This document shows, in pieces, positions 1-11,400 of a stretch of DNA of 64,000 bases. Positions within the stretch are counted from its first letter, which is position 1, and every line of letters begins with the position of its first letter. Below the pieces are notes generated by a model that saw only the letters and a program-made list of their open reading frames with translations, had not been told where the DNA came from and did no database searches. The stretch comes from Nereocystis luetkeana (Eukaryota; Sar; Phaeophyceae; Laminariales; Laminariaceae): NCBI GenBank assembly GCA_031213475.1, contig JARUPZ010000014.1:4010535-4074534 (forward strand), read 5' to 3'. The position numbers were made by a program, and so were the translations under genes.

Positions 1-2126
1 GTTTTCAAGGATCGTAATTGCAAACCGGCGACTCGATAATGCCAAGAGTCCCGCCGCCATGCTTCAGGAAAAAACAGCTCCGACGTCAGCTTGGATGCCA
101 CATATACGCTTCGCGTCGCGGATGTCGTACGTACGTACATACCCCAGGTAGGATACTACTGTCTGTACTTATTTTCTTATTTCGATATGCTCTATGTCTG
201 TACTGTATGGTATGTACGAAGAAAGCGAAAGCACAGCACGGCACAGCAGCAAAAACAATGAAAATGAAACCGAAAACTCGGAAAGGAAAATAAATCCCCG
301 TCCCCTCTCGTGCAATATTTTTCTGCCTGATTGGAACACCTTACACCCGGTCGAAAAGAAGAAAAGAAACAAATCGCACAGAAGAGCTTCTCTCTCAGCC
401 TCGCACGCCGCCCGCCCCTCTCGCGACCACCTCGCTACCGATTCGGTCCGGGTAAAGCTTTTATCACTCTCTGCCACAATCAGCCCCGTCGCCCGCCTCG
501 CGTGAAGCCCGGTGCTCACCGTGGCCGTCGTTCGCCAGCTCGATAGCGTTGGTGTTCAAACTGCACACCTTCCTCTTTCAACTTTAGCGTGGTCGCAAAC
601 ATAAGCACCGCTTGAATATTATCTTGCCCTCCCGAACGACCTTCATAACTCGTACATACTCTATCAACAATCATAAATCGAAGCCAGACAAAGCCCATTC
701 ATGCGTCCCTCGTGTCTCAAGGCACACGCGACGCCTAGGCACGAAAGCGGCGACCGCGCTCCTTGTACCCCCCCCTCTACCCGCCTGCACCCGCTGGCAC
801 CCGTGACGGTGCCGGGTCCTCCCGCGATGCCGTGCTCGGAGAACACGCACGCACACGAAACGAATGAAGAAAAAAGGAAGGAAGGACCGAGAAAACAAAG
901 AACTGCTGGAAAGGTCCGGCAAGTAATGAAAGGAGGCGGTTTGGAAGTGGGAGCTCTGAGAGGCCAGGGAAGCACCAACCAAGCACGCTCAGGGGTTGTG
1001 ATCTAAGTGTTTCAAGGCGCTTCGCTCCACGGGCGGCCTACACCGCCCGCTACGCTCGCTCAGGAAGGAAAAAAGTACATCAAATTATGCGAAGCGAACA
1101 GAGGTCCACGATTGAGTTTAGTGTTTTTAAGGATCGTAATTGCAAACCGGCGACTTGATAATGCCAAGAGTCCCGCCGCCATGCTTCAGGAAAAAACAGC
1201 TCCGACGTCAGCTTGGATGCCACATATACGCTTCGCGTCGCGGATGTCGTACGTACGTACATACACCCCACGTAGGATACTACTGTCTGTACTTATTTTC
1301 TTCTTTGATATGCTCTATGTCTGTACTGTACGTACGAAGAAAGCGAAAGCACAGCACGGCACAGCAGCAAAAACAATGAAAATGAAACCGGAAACTCGGA
1401 AAGGAAAATAAATCCCCGTCCCCTCTCGTGCAATATTTTTCTGCCTGATTGGAACACCTTACACCCGGTCGAAAAGAAGAAAAGAAACAAATCGCACAGA
1501 AGAGCTTCTCTCTCAGCCTCGTACGCCGCCCGCCCCTCTCGTGACCACCTCGCTACCGATTCGGTCCGGGTAAAGCTTTTATCACTCTCTACCACAATCA
1601 GCCCCGTCGCCCGCCCCGCGTGAAGCCCGGTGCTCACCGTGGCCGTCGTTCGCCAGCTCGATAGCGTTGGTGTTCAAACTGCACACCTTCCTCTTTCAAC
1701 TTTAGCGTGGTCGCAAACATAAGCACCACTTGAATATTATCTTGCCCTCCCGAACGACCTTTATAAACTCGTACACACTCTATCAACAGTCATAAATCGA
1801 AGCCAGACAAAGCCGGTTCATGCATCCCTCGTGTCTCGAGGCACACGCGACGCCTAAACACGAAAGCAGCGACCGCGCTCCTTGCAACCCCCCCTCTACC
1901 TGCCAGCACCCGCTGGCACCCGTGACGGTGCCGAGTCCTCCCGCGATGCCGTGCTCGGAGAACACGCACGCACACGAAACGAAAGAAGAAAAAAGGAAGA
2001 AATGGCTGAGAAAACAAAGAACTGCTGGAAAGGCCCGGCAAGTAATGAAAGGAGGCGGCTTGGAAGTGGGAGCTCTGAGAGGCCAGGGATGCACCAACCG
2101 AGCACGCTCAGGGGTTGTGATCTAAG
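1..2126. repeat. Large tandem duplication, unit about 1.12 kb
   Basis: Bases 1-1007 and about 1,123-2,126 are nearly the same sequence in direct orientation, offset 1,119-1,122 bp, with scattered substitutions and small indels. The first copy begins at or before the window edge, so the array may extend to the left. A spacer at about 1,008-1,122 contains a short GC-rich inverted segment (GGGCGGCC / GGGCGG type). Open frames in the unit are short and not protein-like on either strand, so I call no gene. The unit could be a satellite or part of a larger mobile element. Confidence 0.9.
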
Positions 2127-2313
2127 TATGTAGTTCTATTTCAGACTTTCTATCAAACAAAAATCTCTTCCTGACATGGCGGCATTTTTTCTGCGGTATG
2201 TACCGCTGCTGTATGAAACCTGAACGAGAACAGGCCCTGCCTGCCGCTGCAAGTACGCGGTTTGCCCACTGCTGCTGCGCGCAAGTGCCAGGGCTCGAAT
2301 CCACAGACGGAGC

Positions 2314-2314
<1 letters not shown>

Positions 2315-2363
<49 letters not shown>
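2315..2363. repeat. (CTG)n microsatellite
   Basis: About 16 uninterrupted CTG/CAG triplets. The poly-Ala, poly-Gln and poly-Leu frames through it have no flanking coding character. Confidence 0.9.
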
Positions 2364-2365
<2 letters not shown>

Positions 2366-2567
2366 ATTGCAGTCTGGTGCTGCTGTTGATGGGGTGATCT
2401 GGGGCGCACGCGCACAAAACCTTTCACAGATGCTCCCTGTTTACTTCATCCATACTCCCGAGCATCCTCGGAGTATCGAGTACATTTCGTACTCCCGAAC
2501 ACTGAAAGTACTGCGGTACTGGCGGCCCATTACTGCGATTACTGGAAGCATGAGCAGTACTGCACCC

Positions 2568-2650
2568 TTTTAGGACTGCAGTCCCGTTTAGGGGGCAATC
2601 CACTCAAATTATAAGTAATATGTCCCCAAAACGGGACTGCGGTCCTAAAA
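2568..2650. mobile_element. MITE-like palindrome, family 2
   Basis: Imperfect palindrome with arms TTTAGGACTGCAGTCCCGTTT and its complement, about 83 bp and entirely foldback. The other copies are at 10,783, 11,714, 16,018 (partial), 16,557, 55,311, 55,405 and 57,962. It has no coding capacity. Confidence 0.75.
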
Positions 2651-2833
2651 GTGTCGAGGACCAAATTCTCTGAGTATGGGGAGTATGAACAGTGAATGAC
2701 CCCGAGTACAGGCAGTACCCGCAGCAGTACAACATCCGAAACACTTGGAGTATTCAGGGTCAACAAGAGTATTGAACCCATAAATACTGTGAGTACTCGC
2801 AGTATACATTCCCGATATACTGCCAGTACTCTA

Positions 2834-2938
2834 TTACGGGGAACCATAGTAAATAGCACCTACGGTAACCACTAAAAGCTATATATTTCCCTATGTTTAC
2901 GAAAAATGTTTAGTCTTATTTACTGTGGTCCCCCGTAA
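2834..2938. mobile_element. MITE-like palindrome, family 1
   Basis: A 105 bp element with terminal inverted repeats beginning TTACGGGG, an AT-rich middle, and TA on both sides. It is one of ten copies of the family in the window. The terminus and TA duplication are of the type made by Tc1/mariner-like transposases, which is inference. Confidence 0.8.
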
Positions 2939-3349
2939 TAGTTGACCCCCCCGAGAGTAATGTTCTCCAACTCCCGCTCGTGGGGCCGTCCGCGAATGTT
3001 TTCTGCAGTAAATGGGAACGAAACTATCTAAACGGTACATACGATCGAAGTTTGCTTCACACTCCGGGTGTACTGTGCATATTACGAGTGTTTTGACCCT
3101 CCGAGTACTCGCAGTACTCTCCGTACCAACGGACGAAACACTGCCATGACTTGGAAGTACGATCATACTGGCAGAACGGGCCCCTAAGTACTTGAAGTAC
3201 GGCAGTGTTCCACAGTATTTTCCCCCGAAATATCGCGAGTATAGCAATATCTGCAGTGGAGAACCTCGAAATACTGCGAGCGTTCGCAGTATCCCGCAGT
3301 ACATAAAACCCCAAATACTGCGAGTACACAAAGCACTTGAATCATGTTC

Positions 3350-5400
3350 TCTCGGAATTATTTTAACTTACTCGCAGGTACTGGGAGCATCTGTGATCTC
3401 GTCTCTGACCTGCGGGGAAATGAGGGGATACAAGTACGTAGACGGACACAGCAGACAGCGCCGACCCTGAGTTCTACCCTCTCACAGTGACACTGCGCCC
3501 GCTCCGAGAACCGCCTCTATGAATAGCCACATACTACAGCTGAGATACACCGCCACACCAGCATGGCGTTGGGCCGCCCACAGCGGCGTCGATTGTCCGA
3601 GCAAAAAAACGGTACCTCTGTGTCTTACGGGCGCCACCTCTCTGCTCTGGGAACATGTCGGCAAGGCAGCAGCACAATCTCGTACCAATCACCGTCGCCC
3701 ATCCGTACGAAAATATTGTACCAGGTAGGAACTAGCCTTTAACTTGTCCTGATATACTTCTTCTAGATCTTAACTGTGATTGGTGAAGAAAAATCCCCGC
3801 ATGTAGGTGCTGCGCCGTTTCCCGGAGATGCCGACTGTCCGACCGATCGGATTTCCTTTTATTAGTAGGACTTGTTTTTGACTGCGGGATCATTTTTTTA
3901 TGCTTGGGCGGGGCTACGTACGCGCGGGGGGATTTTATGTGTGGCGTTGCTTGGAAAAATTGTGACACTTGACCAATCAAGGATCGATACAACCGTCACA
4001 CGGTTGCATCCTGTTTGGAGGATGGTGACGTTAGTTTCGTGTTGCGCGCCTGCGCTGCTGCAGCAACCGCGCGCGCCCAGAAAGCTCGATGGAGGAGGCC
4101 GCCTCTCCGACAGCGCTAAGGCCGGCGCAGCTGAGGGGTTGTGTGGCCGGGCAGCAGCTGGAGTAGCTGCGCGGGCAAGTTTGGAGGCGACTACGGTAGT
4201 AGCGAGAGGAAAAAGTAGTACGAGTAAGGAAGCTAGAGCCGCGACGATACCTAGCGGCAAAAAAAATGTGATGATGGTAATGGTGCTTGATGGAGCTGCT
4301 GCTGCTGTTGCTGCTGTTGCTGCTGCTACTTCTGGATCTGCTGCTTGTTGTTGTTGTTGCTGCTGGTGTCGCGACGAGGGCGCCCGTCCCCGAGAAACGC
4401 GCATCGACTGCCAGAGAATAGGAGCACAGGGAGAATAGACAGTATCCCGAGCACGGAGGAAGGTGTAGCAGGATACGGGGACGATAGCATGTTGCGACCG
4501 ACGGTGGTAGAGATGTGTCCCCTGTGGTACCTTTCGGCGCGAAGGAAGGCTGACTTTGAGCGCTTTGAAAACACGTGTCTCACATTCTTGGATTGTTCTT
4601 GGTGATATCATTTTATATCGAGTCGTTTTTACATGGTTGGGGGCTCTATCTGCTGTAGGCTCTCGACCAGATCTTACTTCCGAAAACGCCTCCTTCTTGT
4701 CGATCGGTATCGGCAACCTTCATCTTTCTTTTCTGCAAAAATCGAGCGCTGAAAACGATCGCACCTCCTGTGCGAAACTCGGCACTCTCGACGGTAATGT
4801 AAGCCGCCAACTAAGGTTTTTAGTTGTCTAATACGGGGGACCATAGTTAATAGGACCTGTGGTATACATAAAACCTATATGTTTAACCATTTCTACTAAC
4901 AATATTTGGTTATATTAACTATGGTCCCCCGTAATAGGTATCGCAGGTACAGTAGTTCCAGTTTGTTATTTGCGGTAATGTGTGGGATTTCTGCGCATTC
5001 CTCCATATCTGACCGATCTGGCAGACCTGTTTGTGGCTCGCGCTCGAGACATCTTCATGCTGTATCGAGAAATAGAAGAGCCAGCTGATTGGCTGCACTT
5101 CGCCACCCAACTGCTGCACGTAAGCAACTACCACCCTAAATGTTTGTAGCGTTTGCATATTAGCATTCGATGTAAACCGTCCTTACGTTGAGGGACACAG
5201 TGCCAGCAGTCAAGCCCAGCCAAGGCACGCCTTACTCATAGCCCTATTCTCTTTTCCTTCGAGACTGTCCCTTCCGGACCCCGTAGATTTCCTAGAGAAC
5301 TAGGGAGACAAGCGTAACGGTAACGGTTACGCCGCGCTTTGGCGCCCCTCCTGAACAACGCCTGTCCGTGCGGCCACTTGTTTCCCCCCCCCACGTCGGC
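3350..5400. other. Upstream of the enkurin gene; first exon(s) not found
   Basis: Apart from the MITE at 4,832 and a GCT-rich stretch near 4,285-4,365, I see no supported feature. The 272-residue minus frame at 3,898-4,716 is low-complexity and driven by the triplet stretch. The missing N-terminal exon of the enkurin-type gene should lie here or further left. It must end with two bases of a codon, because the first recovered exon starts with one leftover base. Confidence 0.5.
4832..4934. mobile_element. MITE-like palindrome, family 1
   Basis: Complete copy with TACGGGGGACCATAGTTAA at the left, its complement at the right, and TA after the right end. Confidence 0.8.
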
Positions 5401-5402
5401 AG

Positions 5403-8400
5403 GCGTAAGAATGGGACCCGTGTGAAGAATTACAGTCTGGACAACAGGGCCAACATCAAGGAGATACAGGCGCAAAACAGACAGGCGAGCGCTACATAGC
5501 ACGGAGGTGGGGGGGGGGCGGGGGGAAGAAGCTGCAGCCGTAAAGTAGATTGCGATTCCCACGGGCCTGATGAGCGCGAGGGTCGAGGTATTTTCTCTTA
5601 TTTGTATTTTTGGTGGGCTTGACGACATTGTGTTTCTGCTATTGGCCGGCGAGAAGGGGGGGGGGGGGGGGTGTCCTCATGTCATGCATGACCGTAGTCG
5701 TATGGCCTTAACATGGACATCCAGGACGGGGAGGGAGAAGGACTTCCAGGGCGTCCAGTAGAAGGTACTGGCGCTCTATTTTAGCGAGGATGAACATTAT
5801 TGAGGTACGTTCTCGGCTTTCTCGGCGCACCGACCTTCCGGGTGGATAGTCAACCTACGGCGGTGCCTTGACGTAGGGCGCGCTGTACGTGGCCTCCGAG
5901 TGGGGAGGAAGCATTTCACTCCGCTGGCGTGCATTCCTCTCCGAGGAAGAAACGCCTTTTAGAATGTACAACAGCCGCCGCGGAAGCGTGCGGCTCCCCC
6001 TCTGCGGTGTCAGCCCATTATATGAGTCGAAGTTGAACCCTTCTCCTGTGCATTATGTGCGTACACGTGCTAGCAATAGCAGTACGCCACTTTTTTTCCC
6101 CTCAGAAAAAAGTTCCTCTCCTTTCGGCACCTGCCCCTTCTAGGAGCAGCGCAATGACACTCTGCTGTCAGAAAAAAAAGGTACATCACCGAGTACATTT
6201 CGAGTTGTACTGACCGCCTTACCTGCAAAAACTCGAATGCCGCGCGCTCCCGATCTCCGCACCGCCTGTCCTGCTGCAGCCCCGCTTCGTTCTCCCCTCA
6301 AATCGGAAAAAAAGCCGCCCCTGTCCACACGCACACGCCCAACCCTCGCCCTCCACCCCGTCTTCCTCCTTGCCGCGACCGAAACGACGTCGTGTCGCCG
6401 CCGCCGCCGCCGGTTTCCGCTAAGCTCTGCGCCTCGCCGACGTCTTTGCCTCGCGTTCCCCGACGGTGACAGAGGAAGGAAGAGGAAGAAGCCCCCGCGG
6501 CGGAACCGTTCAAGCTCCGACAGTTCAAGAACGTCAAGTCGAGGTTCGCCTCTTCCGCCCCCACCGCAATCGAGGTGAGTTGATGCCGTAACATATCCCT
6601 GATGACGTACATACACTGTTTGTGTTTTCGCGTCTAGACACGCGACGCGCTCTAGCGTCTTGAACGGGGAGCTCGGGGAGAGCGTTACCGCAAGAGCGTT
6701 GATGCCAAGCCATGGTGTTTGTGCTAGCCTTAACTTTAGGGCGTCTTGAACGGGGAGCTCGGGGAGAGCGTTAGCGCGAGAGCGTTGATGCCAAGCCGTA
6801 GTGTTTTGTGTTAGCGTTGACGTTAGGGCAAATCGTACTCACATATGGCCGGGACCCTCCCCCCTTGCACGATGTGGGCGTTATAACGTCCTCGTGGACA
6901 CGTTGGACAGTGTAGCACACCATTGGGCGTGCCGATCCAAGTGGTTGTCGACAGCTCGTGGGGTTTGTTACATATATATATACACGTTGTTCAACTTCTC
7001 CACAATGTTTTTTTTCACGCCAGAACAATGTAGCGCACGATTACGTAGCCGCACCGAATTGAGAGGGTTGTCGACATATTGTGGGGTTTGTTACGTTGTC
7101 CAATGTCTCCACAATGTTTTCTTCCGCCCGCAATGTGCAAGGAGGTGGTGGCGTGGTGGTCCATTCTATTGCAATGCATGGAAGTTGATGAGGACAGCGC
7201 AATGGCAGTGCCGCCACGTCCGCCCATGAACGGGCACCATAGTGGCGTTTCAAAGCACAGCACCGCCATGGAAGGAACACTAGTGTTATTCTGAAGGAAC
7301 TTTCCCTAGTGGCGTGCCATGGTGGTGCCACGGAGGTGTGCAATAACGTGAGTGCCTCTTGGCCACCACCTCGCGCGCGGGAAGAGAAACAGGGCTAGGA
7401 GGACCGAATCATACCACGACCGAAAGCCCGCTGCTCACAAATCTGCTCAAACATCGCAAACAGCGGACGTTTCGGTCGTCCCCGCACGCAAGGTGGTGGT
7501 CGAAAGCCTTGCGAGACCCACAATATTTTGACGTTTTTCGTGACCATGCCGTACATGACACTGGCATGGGGCATCAAAGCCCCGTGGAAATGTCAACTAA
7601 TGTGCATGGCTGGCTTGGCCACGACACGGGAAGAGAATGTAGCGAAGACAACGGGGGATAAATCACACCACGACTTCAAGCCCGCTGCTCACAAACACGT
7701 TTTGTTGTGTGTTTGTCCATCTCGTCAGGGGCCAAGCGCTCCCGGGTCCGCCCAGCCTACGGGGACGGGGCGGCACTTCCTTCGGAGAGGGAGCGGGGAA
7801 AAGGTACGCAGCATGTACGATCGAGGCTGGCGTAACGGTCGGTAGTCAACGCAATCAAGGAGAGCGTAACGCTCGGTAACCGACACGATCAAGGAACTAG
7901 CGTAACGGTAGGTAGCCAACACGATCGACGGAGAGCATGACGGTCGGTAAATGTCCGACACTGCATATAGTATATCGTGACGGTCGGTAACCTACACGAT
8001 CAAAGAAGTAGCGTGACAGTTGGTAGCCAACCCGATCATGGAAGGCATAACGATCGGTAGCCAACACAATCAAGGATATCGTAACGGTCGGTAGCCAACA
8101 ATATCAAGAAAAGAGCGTATTAATCGGTAGCAAACACAATCAATGGAAACCATAACGATCGGTGGCCAACCCTACCAAGGACGGCGTAATGCTCCGTAGT
8201 CCGTAACCAGCACGGGTATAGGCAAGGGCGTAACGGTCGGCAGCTAACACGATCAAGTAAATAGCATAATGGTCGGTAATCAACACAATCACGTATATCG
8301 CAACGGTCGGTAAGTAACTCGATCAAGCAAATAGCGGAACAGCCGTAGCCCACAGAATCAAGGAAATAGTGTAACGGTCGGCGGTAGCCAACGCGACCAA

Positions 8401-11400
8401 GGAAATAGTGTAACGGTCGGTAACCAACACATCGTAACAGTCGGTAACCAACATTATCAAGGAAATAGCGTAATGGTCGATAAGCAGCACAATCAAGAAT
8501 ATTGTGACGGTCGGTATGCAGCCAACACACTCAGAGACACCGTGACGCCCTGCAACCAACACGATCACGTAAATATGGTCGGTAGCCAAAACAATCGAGA
8601 AAAACATATTAGCCCGCATTACAGCCAACACTATCAAGGATAGCGAAGCGGTCGGTCAACGAAATACGCACAAGTGGGGGCGGTGGTACAGGGGGGGGGG
8701 GGTACTCGGTATCATGTATGGCCGTCGTCTGGGGGGGGGGGGGGGGGGGGGGGGGGGCAAGAGCTGTCGACAAGCGTTTGCCTGGGGCGTTCTGTTTCGG
8801 TGTTCTGGTCAAGTCGGGCCGGCCCGGGTCGAGTCGGGTTGGGTCGGATCGGATCGGACAGATTGGAGTCGGGTCAGGTCGGGTTTGCTGGTCAGGCCGA
8901 AAAGGGTCGGATCGGGTCTGGTCGGGTTGGGATGGGCTTGTTCCGGATGAGGTTGGATTGGGTTGGGCTTTGTTGGTTCGGCCGCAGACGGTCCTCACGG
9001 AAAACGAGCGCGCGCGGTGGTAGTTTGCTTCGAGCGCGTGTGTGGGGACTCCACACTGCCGCGGTACTCTGACGTGGTCCGCACTGATAACCGCCTCCGT
9101 ACCCATATACAATTATGTACCTCCAAACTGCTCTCCGCTTTTGACCTAGCGTCCTTCCCTCCCCCCCCCCCCCCCCCCCCTGTTTTCTTCTACCTCGTCT
9201 CGCCAGTGGCTTGTACGCCCCCCCCCCCCCACCATCACTCCGACCCCTGAGCTCCCCCCCCCCCTCCCCCCCCCCCCCCCCCCGCACTCCTCCTCCTCCT
9301 TCCCTCCATCCCCTTCTCTCTGCACAAGGTGGCAACGGAGCTGCGGCAGGAGGCGATACGGCGCCGGCGCGAAGACGAGGCCACCGCAGCCGCCACCGCA
9401 ACCGCAACCTCGAGCGCGGCGGGGTCAGGTTCGACGAGGTCCCTCGCGGGAAGGGGCTCTCCGGGCGGGGCTACGGGGGAGGGGGTGGGGGCGGCCCCTG
9501 CCTCCTCCTGGCGGGACGCAAACTCGCGGGGTTCGAGCGGAGACGGGTCGAGCGGCGGCAGGTACGGAAGAACGCCTTCCGGTAATAGTCGGAGGGAGGG
9601 GGGGACGGGGGGCGCGGCGGCGGAGGAGGGCTCGACGATCTACCGCTGGAGAGCTGGGGGGTTTACACCGAAGAAGGAGGCGGTGCCTAAGGCTGCCGAG
9701 GTTGCCCGTCTGGCCCCGAGGTCCTCCAGGGACTTCGTGACGGCAAACCGGGTGCAGGCGAGAGAGGGGGTCTAAGCATGTGCCCAATAGCGGGAGGGCC
9801 GGGAGCTGTAGTTTGGCGGTGTTGAATCAGTGTCGTTTTTTATTCGTTTCTTGTTCCTTGTTGTGTTTTTGGTTTTTTGGGTGTTGTTCAATTTGTTGTG
9901 TGCGTGTTACGCTGTGCATTTGTCGCTGTTTTCTCTTTCGGTTGTTTTGTTGTTGTTGTTGTTGTTGTTGTTGTTGAGTGTTGTTTGCTGTTGTTCCGTT
10001 ACGGGATGTTCCGTGTGTTTTTTTTTGTGTTTGAGCTTGTCTGTCGTTGTTTTTTTGTAGTTATTGCGTGTTTGTTAGCTGCTGTTTTGTAGGCGAAATC
10101 GCCAAAGGAGAGAGACAGCCAGACAGACAAACAAACAAACAAACAAACAAACAGACGGACGGACGGACAGAGAGATGCGTTCTTACTAGTCAGCTTGCTC
10201 CTACCGGCTCTCACTTGGTCCCAGCTTAGCCACTCTCGTTCGAAGCGCGACAAACACGTTGGAATCAGCGCCTAGAAATCATCCCGTGTCATCATCTCCA
10301 CTCCCTACAGAGGCGGTGCTTCTCGCCCGCCCCCCCTTCGTGGCCACAGAGCGATTCCTACTTCACCTCTTCACTATTCCGGGGGGCCATAAGAAAATAG
10401 GACCTTTGGTACACACAAATACCTACATATTTCCCTATTTTTACGAACAATATTTTGTCCTCTATTTACTATGGTCCCCCGTAGTTCTACGGGGGGGGGG
10501 GGCATAGTAAATAGGACCTACGGTACACACAAAAACCTATATATTTCCCTATTTTTACTATCACGGGGGACCATAGTTAACAGGACCTATGGTATACATA
10601 AAAAACCTATATATTAACAATTTTTACTAACAATATTTGGTCCTATTAACTATGGTCCCCCGTAATAACATTACTTGGTCCTGTTTACTGTGGTCCCTCG
10701 TAATAGTGCACTGTACAGAAAACTACGTTAGGGCTCACGCTAGTTGCGAGCAGGTTGGCCCCTCAACGAGATGCCGTCCTCAACCCCTTTAGAACCGCAG
10801 TCCCGTTTTGGGGACAAACTACTTGAAATTTGACTGGTATGTCCCCAAAACGGGACTGCAGCACTAAAGGGTTAAAGAAAGGCCTAAAAAGGGGTCGAAA
10901 ACAAATTTTGTTTGGTTCCAGGGGAAAATCCAAACATACGACGTGTGGATTCTCGTGCTCGTTTGTTCCTGCGTTTTCGCGTCTGCGTGTGTTCGGCAGG
11001 CTACGGAGATGAAGGCGAGGAACGCGTCGAACGAAGGCACGACGTTCACACACGACAGCTATGGCAGGGTAAGCAAAGACCTTACGCCTCGATATATATA
11101 GTATATATAAATCGTATATAAAAGTATATATATATTTCCTCTTTTTTTTCTCTTCGCTCATTACAGAATATTTGGGAGCCTGTGTTGTTGACCACAGAAC
11201 TCGTAGACTATGGCGATGCGCTAAATGCGAGAATAACAACGGCCACTGACTATAAGCCTCGGACTGGTGCAACAGTGTTATTTCGGGGGGCCGTAGTAAA
11301 CAGGATCTACGGTACACACAAAAAACTATATATTTCGCTATTTTTACTACTATAACAATGTTTGGTCGTATTTACTATGGTCCCCCGTAATATTACGGGG

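Larger units (their letters stand above)
2440..3340. repeat. Degenerate AGTACT-rich palindromic repeat region
   Basis: The stretch repeatedly carries GAGTACT, CAGTACT and their complements at short irregular spacing, for example around 2,465-2,520, 2,700-2,830 and 3,100-3,330, making many small inverted repeats. Two MITE-like elements are inserted in it. Nothing in it looks coding. Confidence 0.6.

Noticed and set aside
3898..4716. 272-codon minus frame with poly-Gln/Ala
   Set aside because: Built round a GCT-rich stretch; no conserved block.
8120..8530. 136-codon minus frame with YRPLHYFL repeats
   Set aside because: Direct translation of the minisatellite.
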